From Gammaproteobacteria bacterium (GTDB lineage Bacteria; Pseudomonadota; Gammaproteobacteria; SZUA-152), in the NCBI GenBank assembly GCA_013152545.1, contig JAADGF010000022.1:1-64000 (forward strand): a stretch of DNA of 64,000 nt. The letters are read 5' to 3'. Numbering within the stretch: the first letter of the stretch is position 1; each line of letters begins with the position of its first letter. The notes under the pieces are model-generated. The model ran no database searches. It saw nothing but the letters and a program-made list of their open reading frames with translations, and had not been told where the DNA came from. A program made the translations under genes and the position numbers. Below, in pieces: positions 19,449 through 28,606 of the stretch.

Positions 19449-20255
19449 CGGATTTGTACCTGGATAAAATATATTTTTGTAGCTTGCCGTAGCGCATTAA
19501 AAATGATAAGAAATCGCGCACCTTACTTGTTTCGGTATACTTACATTCACTTGCCACGCGCTTCATGAGCAGTGATTATTATCAGCCGAATCGGCCGGTC
19601 CATGCTAGCACATTTAGTGGGTAATGATAGACGAGGTTAATAACATTCATAACCCCTTGAAACAGGAAGGCGCAACAGGGAAGCACAGATACCCCCGCAG
19701 CAGGATAACACCTCGGCCACTTATTATTCAATGGTAATATTCACCTTGAAATTAGCACCTATATGAGGCTAGCTTAAAGGAAGAAAAACATTCGATATCT
19801 GGAAGTTTATAAACGGTATTTCAGAACTATCTCTGCTACCATTAATGCAATGCATTAACATTACCGTGAAAAATACAACATCCCTATTTCGGATGAATAT
19901 TTGCCAGGAAAACCATTGAATTGACGTAAAACCAGCTAAACAGGGAAACAACAAGCCTGAAAAAACCATGGTAGTGAAAATAATAATAGCGGTAAAAATC
20001 ACAATAAAACCAAAAAATGACTCAGGGCGAAAAATAAAATGCATCCTGAGTCATTTTTCACTGTATCGCTCAGACACATTTAACCTAAAGCATGATGTCA
20101 TTGGCTCTTTGCCTCTCATCCTGATAGAACGAAACCAGACTAGACTGACACAACCTGAGTAAACATGACAACGCTATCTCAAAAAAGCATATAAAACCCT
20201 CAAACTTAAACACGAAAAATGATATTAAATACTAAAAATAATGGAGCATCACAAA
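19449..20255. other. Intergenic region between divergent envelope genes
   Basis: About 800 bases. It must hold the promoters of the minus-strand giant lipoprotein and the plus-strand autotransporter. The one clear structure is the bidirectional terminator at 20012-20058. A hydrophobic 91-codon frame on the minus strand (19769-20044) begins inside that hairpin and lacks a ribosome site, so I do not call it a gene. Confidence 0.5.
20012..20058. terminator. Bidirectional terminator with no obvious gene before it
   Basis: AAAAAATGACTCAGG and CCTGAGTCATTTTT form a stem of about 14 bp around an 18-base loop, with T runs on both strands. It lies about 560 bases before the left gene's start on one side and 200 bases before the autotransporter on the other. 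No annotated gene reads into it. It would fit an unrecognised small RNA transcribed from 19600-20010 on the plus strand, or the relic of a lost gene. Confidence 0.6.
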
Positions 20256-21848
20256 ATGCATTTTATATATAAACTCATGCTCTCAATCATGATATTTGGT
20301 GTCGCGACAACCGCTGCAATGGCGGATGTAACAAATGTAAGAGTTTCAATCGAGAAGAACAAATCGATCGTCTTGAATTTAACCAATAGCATCACAAATA
20401 TTGCAATACCCCAGGTCACTATCCCTACACCACCCGCCAATGGCAGCGCCACTGCAATCACCTGCACCACTGATACAGGCACGGATGCTGTGCGCTGCAT
20501 CAGTTACACACCCAACCCCGATTTTGTCGGCCTCGATACCCTTGGTTATACAGTTCTTAATAATGCAGGCTCGCCTGAATCCGCCACTATTACCATTAAC
20601 GTAGGCAGTGCCACACCCAACACCCAAGGCACAACACCCAGTATTGCAATCGAAGCAACATTAAATGACATTTGCCTTCGTAATAGTGAAGAGGCATTAA
20701 CTGACTTATGCCTCGCTTTCTCAGCGGCCACTCAGCCAGGTCGAGAAGAAGACCTGCGCGAACTGCTGGATGCACTATCACCTCAAAGCATCGCAGCTCA
20801 GGGAACTCTTAACAACGAGCTTATTAAAGAGCAATTATCCAATATCAGTAAACGGCTCACGGCATTAAGGCGCGGACAATCAAAAACCCTGCTAAGCGGC
20901 TTGACACTACAACTCAATGGAGAAAGCATTGCCGGCAACATGCTTGACACTTTATTTCCCGCCAATAGCAGTGGTGGCAGCGCAGGCTCGGTCAACGGCT
21001 TTAATAACCGATGGGACTGGTATATTAGCGGTAAAATCGGGGGCGGCGAACAGACCGAAACAGACTTCGAAGACGGATTTAAGTTTGATGCCAACAACAT
21101 ATCAACAGGAATGGACATTCGCTTGAACAATCAAGCTATTATAGGCGCTGCCCTTGGTTTTGGCACAGCAACCATGGACATCAACCACAACGGCGGTGGC
21201 CTGGAGATCGACGGTTTCAGTATGACACTTTATGGCAGTTATTACCCAACCAGTAACACCTATATTGATGCCATTTTAAATTTAGGCGCCAATAACTTTG
21301 AAATGGACCGGCGCATCGTCTTTGGATTAACCGATGTGACTGCACGCAGCGATACGGAAAGTGCTAGTGTAGCTTTAAGTGTCGCCGGCGGCTACGATTA
21401 CGTAATAGGTGGCTTGAGTGCCTCTTTTAGTGGTAGGCTTGACTATATTGACACCGCCATTGATGGCTACGCTGAATCCGATGGTAGCGGTTTTGGAGTT
21501 ACCATCAAGGGACAGAATGTCAGCCAACTGGTATCATCCATCGGCACACAATTGAACTACGCTATGAGCTTACCCTGGGGAGTCTTGCTCCCTCACCTGG
21601 GCTTTTCTTGGCTGCACCAGTTTGACAATGATGCCATCAAAGTAGAGGGGTATTTTCTTGCTGACTCCAACCAAACACTGTTTAGCTTTGATGCCAACAT
21701 ACCAGACAGCGACTATTTTGTCGCCGCCCTGGGTACATCAGCGGTATTTTCCGGTGGCAAATCAGCGTTTGTTCAATACGAAACACCGCTGGGTCAGAAT
21801 CATCTGGAAATCTGGAATATTTCCGGTGGCCTGCGCCTGGAATTTTAA
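20256..21848 (+). CDS. Autotransporter-type outer-membrane barrel protein
   Basis: The chosen start is the ATG at 20256, nine bases after GGAG; an ATG at 20241 is in frame. The 530-residue protein has a signal peptide ending AAMA, then one short Ig/cadherin-like repeat (about 25-115; PANGSATAIT...YTPNPDFVGLDTLGYTV). A linker predicted helical (NDICLRNSEEALTDLCLAF, QLSNISKRLTALRRGQ) follows. The C-terminal half is an autotransporter beta-domain (about 245-530), alternating barrel strands and ending in the outer-membrane signature LRLEF. The passenger is very small, so the protein may be a surface barrel rather than a large exporter. It faces the giant lipoprotein gene, and its Ig-like module is similar in type to that protein's repeats, which hints at a shared surface function. 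Confidence 0.85.
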   Translation: MHFIYKLMLSIMIFGVATTAAMADVTNVRVSIEKNKSIVLNLTNSITNIAIPQVTIPTPPANGSATAITCTTDTGTDAVRCISYTPNPDFVGLDTLGYTVLNNAGSPESATITINVGSATPNTQGTTPSIAIEATLNDICLRNSEEALTDLCLAFSAATQPGREEDLRELLDALSPQSIAAQGTLNNELIKEQLSNISKRLTALRRGQSKTLLSGLTLQLNGESIAGNMLDTLFPANSSGGSAGSVNGFNNRWDWYISGKIGGGEQTETDFEDGFKFDANNISTGMDIRLNNQAIIGAALGFGTATMDINHNGGGLEIDGFSMTLYGSYYPTSNTYIDAILNLGANNFEMDRRIVFGLTDVTARSDTESASVALSVAGGYDYVIGGLSASFSGRLDYIDTAIDGYAESDGSGFGVTIKGQNVSQLVSSIGTQLNYAMSLPWGVLLPHLGFSWLHQFDNDAIKVEGYFLADSNQTLFSFDANIPDSDYFVAALGTSAVFSGGKSAFVQYETPLGQNHLEIWNISGGLRLEF

Positions 21849-21851
21849 TTA

Positions 21852-22037
21852 AGGGTCTGTAAAGCAATAAGTTGGACAGATTACGCCGGATATCGTTTCG
21901 TCTTCAAGGCGCGGAAATGGGCGCACCCCAAGGGCACTTCTTTCAGGACGCATACTCGTTGCCTGTATGCTTTTACGCAACGCCGAAGACGCAAGAATAG
22001 ACAAGCTAAATGTTCACGTTAGTTCTTTACAGACCCT
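21852..22037. repeat. MITE-like element, family 2
   Basis: AGGGTCTGTAAAG (21852-21864) returns as its exact complement CTTTACAGACCCT at 22025-22037, enclosing 160 bp without a gene. The element begins three bases after the autotransporter stop codon. Its left sequence CTGTAAAGCAATAAGTT also occurs, nearly unchanged, near 8283-8300. A short TTAA-like duplication at the ends (TTAAGGG and CCCTAA) is suggestive but not proof. It could also form a long hairpin in the mRNA of the autotransporter and protect its 3' end. Confidence 0.65.
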
Positions 22038-22193
22038 AACCGTAAGGTAAAGACAGCTTAATTCATTCGTAAAAACATATTCATATACGGTAGTCTTCCA
22101 TCGGCGAAAGGGTAAGAGATAAAAGGCTTTTCGCGAAAATGACTGACAACGACTATCGGTAATTTTCTAAACGAGAACACACATGCCCGCATT

Positions 22194-23711
22194 ATGAGCC
22201 AACACGACGATCCCAAAACACGGCTAAAGCCTGGAATAAATGAAGATGAGGAGACTCATATCATCCACGAAAATGCCCTGCGTTTCTCCGATGATAAAAC
22301 ACAACATATGTCGGCACCACCACATCCTTGCAATGCCGATGAAACAAAAACATCGCAAACGACATGGCCGCTCCACGCCCCCCGCCACCAGGAAACGCCA
22401 ATAGCACCTGGGTCGATTATTAAGCACCGATTTCATTTGGTTCGGGAAATCGGCAGTGGCGGCATGGGCGTAGTCTACGCCGCGAGAGACTTACGCAAGG
22501 AGGAAGTCGGCGACCAGGACTCCATTATTGCGATCAAACTGCTCTCTGACAACCTGAAAGCTTATCCCGACGCTTTGAGCATGTTGCAACAAGAGTGCCG
22601 CAAGGCACAAACACTCGCTCACCCCAACATCGTCACGGTTTATGACTTTGATCGCGACAGTGATTTGGTTTACATGACCATGGAGTACTTAACTGGCCAG
22701 TCATTAAAGGAGGCAATTGCCAAACGTGAAATCAAACGTAATAGCTTGAGCACTGTACTGCCTATTATTACCGATATTGTTCGCGGTTTACACTATGCAC
22801 ACCAGCAGGGTATTGTACACTCAGACTTAAAACCCGCCAATATTCATTTAACCGACAAAGGCGTGGCAAAAATTCTCGATTTTGGTATCGCGCGAGCGGT
22901 CATGGAGTCTGAAGCTGAAAAATCACATAAACGTAACACTGCTCTCAACAACCAGCACGATAACCCGAACAGCACCAACACAGAATTATTTGCACTGACC
23001 CCCACCTACGCAAGCCTGGAAATGTTTGAAGGGGCTCCCCCAGATCCGCGCGATGATATTTACGCGCTGGCCTGCATCACTTATTTATTACTAACCGGAC
23101 AAACCCCGTTCTTGTCCGCCACTGATGCCAATGAAAAACATTTAGCCCCAAAACGGGTACAAGGCTTAACCGACCGAGAATGGCAGGCACTGCAAAAAGG
23201 GCTTGCCCTAAAGCGTACCGATAGAACACCTAGCGCCGCATTATTTTTACAATCGTTACTTCCCAAGCGCAGAGAACCCTGGAAACTGGTCGCCGCAAGC
23301 CTCGCTTTTGTTGCGGCGCTGGCAACCTTGTTTTATGTATTAAAACCGCCTGAAATTGTCGAACCCAGCTTGTTTATTAACCCGCCGCCCGAAGCTGAAT
23401 TAAGCGCTGCTGAACAATCCGAAATCAATGAAATTCTCGAAATTGCGGAAGTTCATATGCTGGTTGGTCGTCTGATTTCCCCCCCCGGCGGTAATGCACT
23501 GGACAAATATAACACAGCATTGGAATTGCACGCCTATAATCGCCGCGCTATAAAAGGTCTGCAACAGCTACTGAACAAACTCGCAAAGCAAGCACGTCAA
23601 GCACTGAATGATGCTGACACCACCAAAGCCGCACAACTCATCAATGCAGGTTTGGAAATAGACAACAAACACAAGCGATTGCTCGCACTTAAGCAACAAC
23701 TTAATCAGTAA
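22194..23711 (+). CDS. Membrane-anchored Ser/Thr protein kinase with periplasmic TPR-like tail
   Basis: A 505-residue Hanks-type kinase. The glycine loop EIGSGGMGVVYAARD and the ATP-binding Lys (IIAIKLL) are present. The catalytic loop is HSDLKPANI (Asp 211, with Ser in place of the usual Arg), and the metal-binding DFG starts at 229. The activation segment has TPTYASLEMFEG, and the domain continues DIYALACITYLLLTG. An acidic N-terminal tail of about 70 residues precedes it. One transmembrane helix (about 363-383) is followed by a helical tail with the pattern LISPPGGNALDKYNTALEL and a TPR-like second half, which would lie in the periplasm. The absence of the HRD Arg suggests it is not regulated by activation-loop phosphorylation in the classical way. 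It precedes the caspase-like lipoprotein, 149 bases away, in the same direction. Confidence 0.92.
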   Translation: MSQHDDPKTRLKPGINEDEETHIIHENALRFSDDKTQHMSAPPHPCNADETKTSQTTWPLHAPRHQETPIAPGSIIKHRFHLVREIGSGGMGVVYAARDLRKEEVGDQDSIIAIKLLSDNLKAYPDALSMLQQECRKAQTLAHPNIVTVYDFDRDSDLVYMTMEYLTGQSLKEAIAKREIKRNSLSTVLPIITDIVRGLHYAHQQGIVHSDLKPANIHLTDKGVAKILDFGIARAVMESEAEKSHKRNTALNNQHDNPNSTNTELFALTPTYASLEMFEGAPPDPRDDIYALACITYLLLTGQTPFLSATDANEKHLAPKRVQGLTDREWQALQKGLALKRTDRTPSAALFLQSLLPKRREPWKLVAASLAFVAALATLFYVLKPPEIVEPSLFINPPPEAELSAAEQSEINEILEIAEVHMLVGRLISPPGGNALDKYNTALELHAYNRRAIKGLQQLLNKLAKQARQALNDADTTKAAQLINAGLEIDNKHKRLLALKQQLNQ

Positions 23712-23860
23712 CTTAAGCTGTAACTTAACAACTGATGTTACGCACTCGTAATAATGAATCAATGACTTACCGCTTTATACGTGACGCCACAACCCACATG
23801 TTGGCTGAGGCCTGCGTAACATCAGTTAACAATGTCTTTAAAATTACAAAGGTTAAAACA

Positions 23861-25903
23861 ATGAAGAGTAACAACACTTACAAGGTTTCCGGCACGCTTA
23901 AAAAAGCGCACATTGTAATTGCATCGGCCATCCTGGTTTTTATTATTGGTTGCGCAACCACCGAAGACCAACTTGCGGGGCTTGAGGGCCGGGTATCAGC
24001 AGACAAATTATTGCCAGTGGACTGCCTGCTACCACCGCAAGTGCGCAAACTTGGCGCCCAAGTGTCCTATTTGACGGCACGCCGGGCAATAAAAACAACC
24101 GCCTTAGAATGTGAAATTCGTGGCGGTGAATATATTGCCTACAATCGCGCCGATTATCGTACCGCATTGAGCGTCTGGCTCGACAAAGCACAAGCTGGGG
24201 ACCCCGAAGCACAAACATACACGGGCGAAATTTACGAAAAAGGCCTTGGGCTAACACCTGACTATCAAACTGCGTACAAATGGTATCTAAAAGCGGCGGA
24301 ACAAGGCCATTCCCGAGCACAAATTAACCTGGGGTATTTTTACGAAAAAGGCCTGGGCATTGAAAAAGACACCGTCAAGGCATTGAATTGGTACCGACGG
24401 GCATCCGGCGTAACGGATGATATTGATTACGCCTCCACCATAGAAGTTAAAGCAGCCTCCTTGGCACAAGAGCAAACCGATATCCTGCGCCAGGAAATTG
24501 ACCGACGTGAGCGTGACATCATTAATTTACAACGTTCACTAAAAGAAAATCAGGCGCAATTAAAGGCGCGCGAACAATCACTGCAAGATGCACAGAACAC
24601 GTTAAAAAAACTCGAAAAAGAAATCGAAAAAAACAAAAACAACAGTGCCCGCTTAAAAGAACTACAACGTGAATACACAACTCACAAATCACTCGTGGAT
24701 AAAGCTCAACTGGCTTTTGCCTTTATCAGCACCAAACTTAAACAATCCCAACAAAAGTTCGAACGCCAAGCCGAAAATGTAAAGCGGCAAAAACAAAAAC
24801 TTGCATCACAACAGGTGGCCGGTCCTATTATTGAGGTATTCGACCCCATCATCCGCGTTACCCGCAGCGGTGAAGCGGCAGTACGCGTCAGAGCAGGCAG
24901 CAAGGCGCAAGTGATCAGCGGAAAAATTATTGCGCCAGCCGGCCTGCAACGCGCCACCATGAACAGTCGAACCTTGACCCCAGATAGTGCTGGGTTTTTT
25001 CATTCAGCCGTCTCTGTCACCAGTGGTGAAACACAAGTTTCAATTGAAGCAGTCGACCGCCTCCAACAACATGCGACCCTGTCATTCAACTTAATACCAA
25101 CGAAAGAGGCCGTTATTGCAAATAATGACCGTAATCGCGTCGGTAGAGTTGCAAAATCCATTGACTTCGGCCAGTACTACGCCCTAGTGATCGGCAATAA
25201 CGAATACCGACAATTCCCTGCGCTACAAACAGCAATTAATGATGCACAACGCATTGCCGAGGTTTTAACAAACAAGTATGGCTTTAAAACACGCCTCATC
25301 ACCAATGCAGACAGATATACCATCCTATCTGCATTTAACGAAGTGAAAGGACAAATGACAGAAAAAGACAACTTGCTGATTTATTACGCAGGACATGGCG
25401 AACGTGACCCAGAGACACTGCAAGGCTATTGGCTGCCTATTGATGCCGAACAGGAGAATACCGCAAACTGGATACCTAACTCAGCTATATCGGACTTGCT
25501 CAACACCGTGAAAGCCAGACACATCATCGTCGTTGCCGACTCCTGTTATTCCGGTTCAATGACGCGCAGCTCGGTTGCCCGCCTGGACACACAGCTCAGC
25601 GATAAACATCTCAAAAAATGGCTAAAAGTCATGGCTAAAACAAATTCACGCACGGTATTAACCTCGGGAAGCATCGAACCTGTACTTGATGGTGGCGGCG
25701 GGAAACATTCCATATTTGCCAGCGCATTCATCAATGAACTGGAAAACGGCGAAACAGTGATTGATGCCTACAGAATTTATCGCCGAGTAACGGCTCAGGT
25801 TAAACAAAAAGCGCAAGCAATCGGGTTTGATCAAACACCCACTTACGCTCCTATACAACACACAGGCCACAGCGGTGGTGAGTTTATTTTTGTTAGCGGA
25901 TAA
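23861..25903 (+). CDS. Caspase-like (C14) lipoprotein with Sel1 repeats and coiled coil
   Basis: Started at the ATG at 23861, eight bases after AAAGG; the frame is open to 23735. The 680-residue product has a lipoprotein signal (ILVFIIGC, Cys near 31), then two Sel1 repeats (about 105-185: DPEAQTYTGEIYEKGLGL and RAQINLGYFYEKGLGI). A coiled coil follows (about 200-310), then a beta-rich segment (about 320-420), and a C-terminal caspase fold starting YYALVIGNNEY. The catalytic His is H512 in YYAGHG, and the nucleophile is C562 in VADSCYSG. Both are intact, so it should cleave peptides, usually after basic residues in bacterial metacaspase-like enzymes. The lipid anchor puts the protease in the periplasm. 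Next to a transmembrane kinase with a periplasmic tail, it looks like part of a signalling or stress module; the substrate is unknown. Confidence 0.88.
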   Translation: MKSNNTYKVSGTLKKAHIVIASAILVFIIGCATTEDQLAGLEGRVSADKLLPVDCLLPPQVRKLGAQVSYLTARRAIKTTALECEIRGGEYIAYNRADYRTALSVWLDKAQAGDPEAQTYTGEIYEKGLGLTPDYQTAYKWYLKAAEQGHSRAQINLGYFYEKGLGIEKDTVKALNWYRRASGVTDDIDYASTIEVKAASLAQEQTDILRQEIDRRERDIINLQRSLKENQAQLKAREQSLQDAQNTLKKLEKEIEKNKNNSARLKELQREYTTHKSLVDKAQLAFAFISTKLKQSQQKFERQAENVKRQKQKLASQQVAGPIIEVFDPIIRVTRSGEAAVRVRAGSKAQVISGKIIAPAGLQRATMNSRTLTPDSAGFFHSAVSVTSGETQVSIEAVDRLQQHATLSFNLIPTKEAVIANNDRNRVGRVAKSIDFGQYYALVIGNNEYRQFPALQTAINDAQRIAEVLTNKYGFKTRLITNADRYTILSAFNEVKGQMTEKDNLLIYYAGHGERDPETLQGYWLPIDAEQENTANWIPNSAISDLLNTVKARHIIVVADSCYSGSMTRSSVARLDTQLSDKHLKKWLKVMAKTNSRTVLTSGSIEPVLDGGGGKHSIFASAFINELENGETVIDAYRIYRRVTAQVKQKAQAIGFDQTPTYAPIQHTGHSGGEFIFVSG

Positions 25904-26348
25904 AACCGGTTTACCACGCCGATTCCCTTTCATCGGCGTGGTAAAATGTAAAACAATGGGCATCATCACTTTTGATATTCCATCCTGAAAAGCACGCAAT
26001 AACGTCCTAAGCATTAGCATGTAGCAATACCGTCTACCGCCTGTCAATATAATACCTTCACGACTACCAACGATTACCAAATTACTTGACTATTGAGATT
26101 AAAATCGAATCACTCCAAATAACGGGTTTTTTATAAACAACTGTTCTACAAACAATAACAGCCCAATTTAGTGCATTAAGCATTCGCAGAAGGCTCAATT
26201 GATATTGTTAGACCAAATGGAACACTGACACCGAAGAAAGACAGGCAGCAATAGCATCCGCTTTATAAAAACTAAAACCATAACGAAGAAAAGTGACTCA
26301 CCCCCCTAGTTTTAATAAAATTAATCGGGCAAAATAAATAGGAAGCGT
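25904..26348. other. Intergenic region with a terminator and a repeat trace
   Basis: Besides the hairpin at 25911-25944 it contains ATTCGCAGAAGGCTCAATTG (near 26182), which resembles the inner right part of repeat family 1. No gene is supported. Confidence 0.4.
25911..25944. terminator. Perfect 13-bp hairpin after the caspase-like gene
   Basis: TTACCACGCCGAT and ATCGGCGTGGTAA enclose an eight-base loop. It begins seven bases after the stop codon, as expected for a transcription terminator, although only AAAATG follows on the plus strand and there is no T run. It may instead protect the mRNA end. Confidence 0.6.
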
Positions 26349-27176
26349 ATGGACGTTTTTTCAGCCTCTCTCAGAAAATCCAGTATTTTAACGATATTTA
26401 CGGCATCTTTGGTCATTGCCTGCGCCTCCCCGGTTACCCGCAATAACCAATTCGCCGCAGATAAGGGTTATATACGCGTGGAAATTACTGGCGCCGGATT
26501 TACCCATGTGACTTACCAATCACACCAAAACGTAAACACCAACACAATGTGGCATATCTACATTGAAGGAGACGGTAACCCCTGGATTAGCAAAAAATTC
26601 GTTGCCACAGACCCAACAACTGCAACCCCCCTTATGTTACGGTTGATGAGCGATGATAAAAATCCGGCAATTTACTTAGGCAGACCCTGTTATTTAGGCA
26701 TGCGCAATGAACCCGCCTGCAACCCCCTACACTGGACACACCAGCGCTACTCTCAACAAGTGGTTACAAGTATGGTGGTGGCACTTAAAACGATTATCGA
26801 TCACTATCAAATAAAAAATATCGCACTATTTGGCCATAGCGGTGGTGGCACCCTAGCAATGTTAATGGCAAATAATATCCCCGAAACCCGACTGGTCGTC
26901 ACCTTAGCAGGCAATTTGGATATCCAGGCATGGACGCAACGGCATGGTTATTCTGCATTAACTGACTCATTAAACCCCGCCGATCAAGCACCCTTGAGCT
27001 CATCGATACGGCAACGGCACTACGCATCGGTCAATGACAACAACATTCCAGCAGCAATAATAAGGCCCGTTGTTGCACGCCAGTACAATGCAAAATTTAT
27101 CATCATGGAGAAACCTGACCATAACGGTTGGCAACAATTCTGGCCAAAAATTTTGAGACAATTAAAGCAAAAGTAA
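26349..27176 (+). CDS. Alpha/beta-hydrolase lipoprotein
   Basis: A 275-residue protein with a lipoprotein signal (FTASLVIAC) and an alpha/beta-hydrolase fold. The nucleophile elbow is GHSGGG (serine near residue 163), the strand before it IKNIALF, and a likely catalytic His lies near the end (KPDHNGW). An early motif HIYIEGDGNPW fits the oxyanion side. It belongs to a poorly characterised group of lipid-anchored hydrolases; the substrate is not evident. RBS is GGAAGCGT before the ATG at 26349. It follows the caspase-like gene in the same direction but behind a terminator, so it probably has its own promoter. Confidence 0.82.
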   Translation: MDVFSASLRKSSILTIFTASLVIACASPVTRNNQFAADKGYIRVEITGAGFTHVTYQSHQNVNTNTMWHIYIEGDGNPWISKKFVATDPTTATPLMLRLMSDDKNPAIYLGRPCYLGMRNEPACNPLHWTHQRYSQQVVTSMVVALKTIIDHYQIKNIALFGHSGGGTLAMLMANNIPETRLVVTLAGNLDIQAWTQRHGYSALTDSLNPADQAPLSSSIRQRHYASVNDNNIPAAIIRPVVARQYNAKFIIMEKPDHNGWQQFWPKILRQLKQK

Positions 27177-27196
27177 AAAATAGACACTAAAATGAC

Positions 27197-27790
27197 TTAA
27201 CGTATTGTTGACATTAAGCCCTTGTCAGTCGCAATGGCGCTTAAGGGTACATCCCACGATTGGCACTGAATTGCATCAATTTGCTGAAAACTATAACCAA
27301 TACCGATTAAACGGGGTTTTATCCAGTGCTGACGTTGACGAAGAAATGCAAAAGACCGATCATAAAACCCACCACCCATACCAATCCGATTACCTTTTGT
27401 ATCAAATGCCACTAAGGGCGTTAACACCAAGTCTAACTGCTGCGCCCTGACACGATCGCATGCAGCAACAACCGGCTCAGCAATCCCATAGCGATTGAAT
27501 ACCACTGGAGCATTCCTGTTATACCGTGAAAATAACAGGCGTTTTTGATAGGCAGCAGAAAGCACAGGAAGATAACAGGTTTTACCCATGGACCAGGCTA
27601 TATGCATTAAAGGCAATGGATCTAACTCAGCATCATTGGCCATATAGAATGCCACATGCTGGCTATTGACAAACAGGCCGGTTTTTGAAAAATGGTACGC
27701 AAACTGCTGGGCACAATCAACTCGCTGTAGTGGCGACAGCGCTCGACGATTTCGCCGCATGACATCACGCAATTGTTGACGGGATTTCAT
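27197..27790 (-). CDS. fau: 5-formyltetrahydrofolate cyclo-ligase
   Basis: A 197-residue enzyme (also called YgfA) that turns 5-formyl-THF into 5,10-methenyl-THF using ATP. Visible motifs are the basic N-terminus SRQQLRDVMRRNRRAL, HVAFYMANDAELDP, and the C-terminal nucleotide-binding LVLTPLVAFDTKGNRIGMGGGFYDR, followed by IGIGYSFQ. In gammaproteobacteria it lies directly downstream of the 6S RNA gene, as here. It fits functionally with the glycine cleavage operon in the window, since 5-formyl-THF inhibits glycine-linked one-carbon enzymes. Confidence 0.95.
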   Translation of the reverse strand: MKSRQQLRDVMRRNRRALSPLQRVDCAQQFAYHFSKTGLFVNSQHVAFYMANDAELDPLPLMHIAWSMGKTCYLPVLSAAYQKRLLFSRYNRNAPVVFNRYGIAEPVVAACDRVRAQQLDLVLTPLVAFDTKGNRIGMGGGFYDRSFAFLRQRQHWIKPRLIGIGYSFQQIDAIQCQSWDVPLSAIATDKGLMSTIR

Positions 27791-27875
27791 TTATTGAAAA
27801 ACACGCGAGTTTAAACAAAATGGACGAAACAATTTGTCTTGTCGCGACTTGATTTGCACGACCTAGTGAGAATAA

Positions 27876-28063
27876 AAGGAACACCCCGCCTGTGCCGTGA
27901 ACGCCTCTGCTCTTGACCCAGAGCAGATAAGTGGGAACAACGGTCAACAAATTAGGCTTTCCGTCCAGCGGACCTGCTCACATCATCAACGTAATGCTCC
28001 CAAAGCGTTAGTTATGGGACAAGAATTCTCCGACGTTACACGTACACCGCAGGGTGTGCCATA
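27876..28063 (-). ncRNA. ssrS: 6S RNA
   Basis: The region between fau and zapA, read on the minus strand, gives an RNA of about 188 nt. The closing stem pairs GGCACACCCTGC (5' end near 28062) with GCGGGGTGTTCC (3' end near 27876). Internal landmarks of 6S RNA are present: GAGCAGGTCCGCTGGACGG then AAGCCTAA on the 5' side of the bubble, and CGTTGTTCCCAC followed by a TCTGCTCTGGGTCAAGAGC-type hairpin. A TATTAT box lies just upstream. 6S RNA imitates an open promoter and sequesters sigma-70 RNA polymerase in stationary phase. The ends are approximate. Confidence 0.8.
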
Positions 28064-28288
28064 CCTTCATAATAAACAAAAATCGAATAGGAGTGCTACA
28101 CGCAAATTACTTGCCACACTTTAGTTCATATTCTTCTTTTTTGTGTTGACAATAACTATTTATGTCTCATACAAAAAGCACACCAGCGTAAACACATATT
28201 AAGCCTGCTTTGCCGACACTGTAACCTTCATCTGCTTTTGATAACCTCCGATAAAACCAGCGTTACACTACATGCATGTGATCGATGT

Positions 28289-28606
28289 TTATAATTCTAG
28301 CTGTTTGCAGCGATTCAAGGCGCTTTCCACTTTATCTTGAAGCTGCTTAAGTTTTTCTGACCCGGGCTTACCGCCATTTAACAGTCGTGACTTGCATTCG
28401 AGTAAATCGTGGGTAATATTAAGCGCCGCCATTACAGCAACCCGATCAGAGCCAATGACCTTGCCAGAATTACGGATTTCTTTCATTTTATCGTCCAAGT
28501 AACGTGCGGAATCCATTAGCTGACCTCGCTCATCATCAGGGCAAGCGACCTGGTAGTCCTTATCGAGGATTCTTACGGTAATGGGAATAACCTCGTCACT
28601 ACTCAT
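28289..28606 (-). CDS. zapA: Cell division protein ZapA
   Basis: A 105-residue protein that bundles FtsZ filaments at midcell. The N-terminal ZapA domain is seen as VTVRILDKDYQVACPDDERGQLMDSARYLDDKMKEIR (quoted in part), with RVAVMAALNITHDLL. The C-terminal half is a coiled coil ending in LNRCKQLEL. The start overlaps the stop of the upstream small coiled-coil gene by four bases (ATGA), so the two are translationally coupled. It lies upstream of 6S RNA, as in E. coli. Confidence 0.93.
   Translation of the reverse strand: MSSDEVIPITVRILDKDYQVACPDDERGQLMDSARYLDDKMKEIRNSGKVIGSDRVAVMAALNITHDLLECKSRLLNGGKPGSEKLKQLQDKVESALNRCKQLEL

Noticed and set aside
19769-20044. 91-codon hydrophobic reading frame on the minus strand
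   Set aside because: It begins inside the bidirectional terminator hairpin, has no ribosome site and no family pattern.
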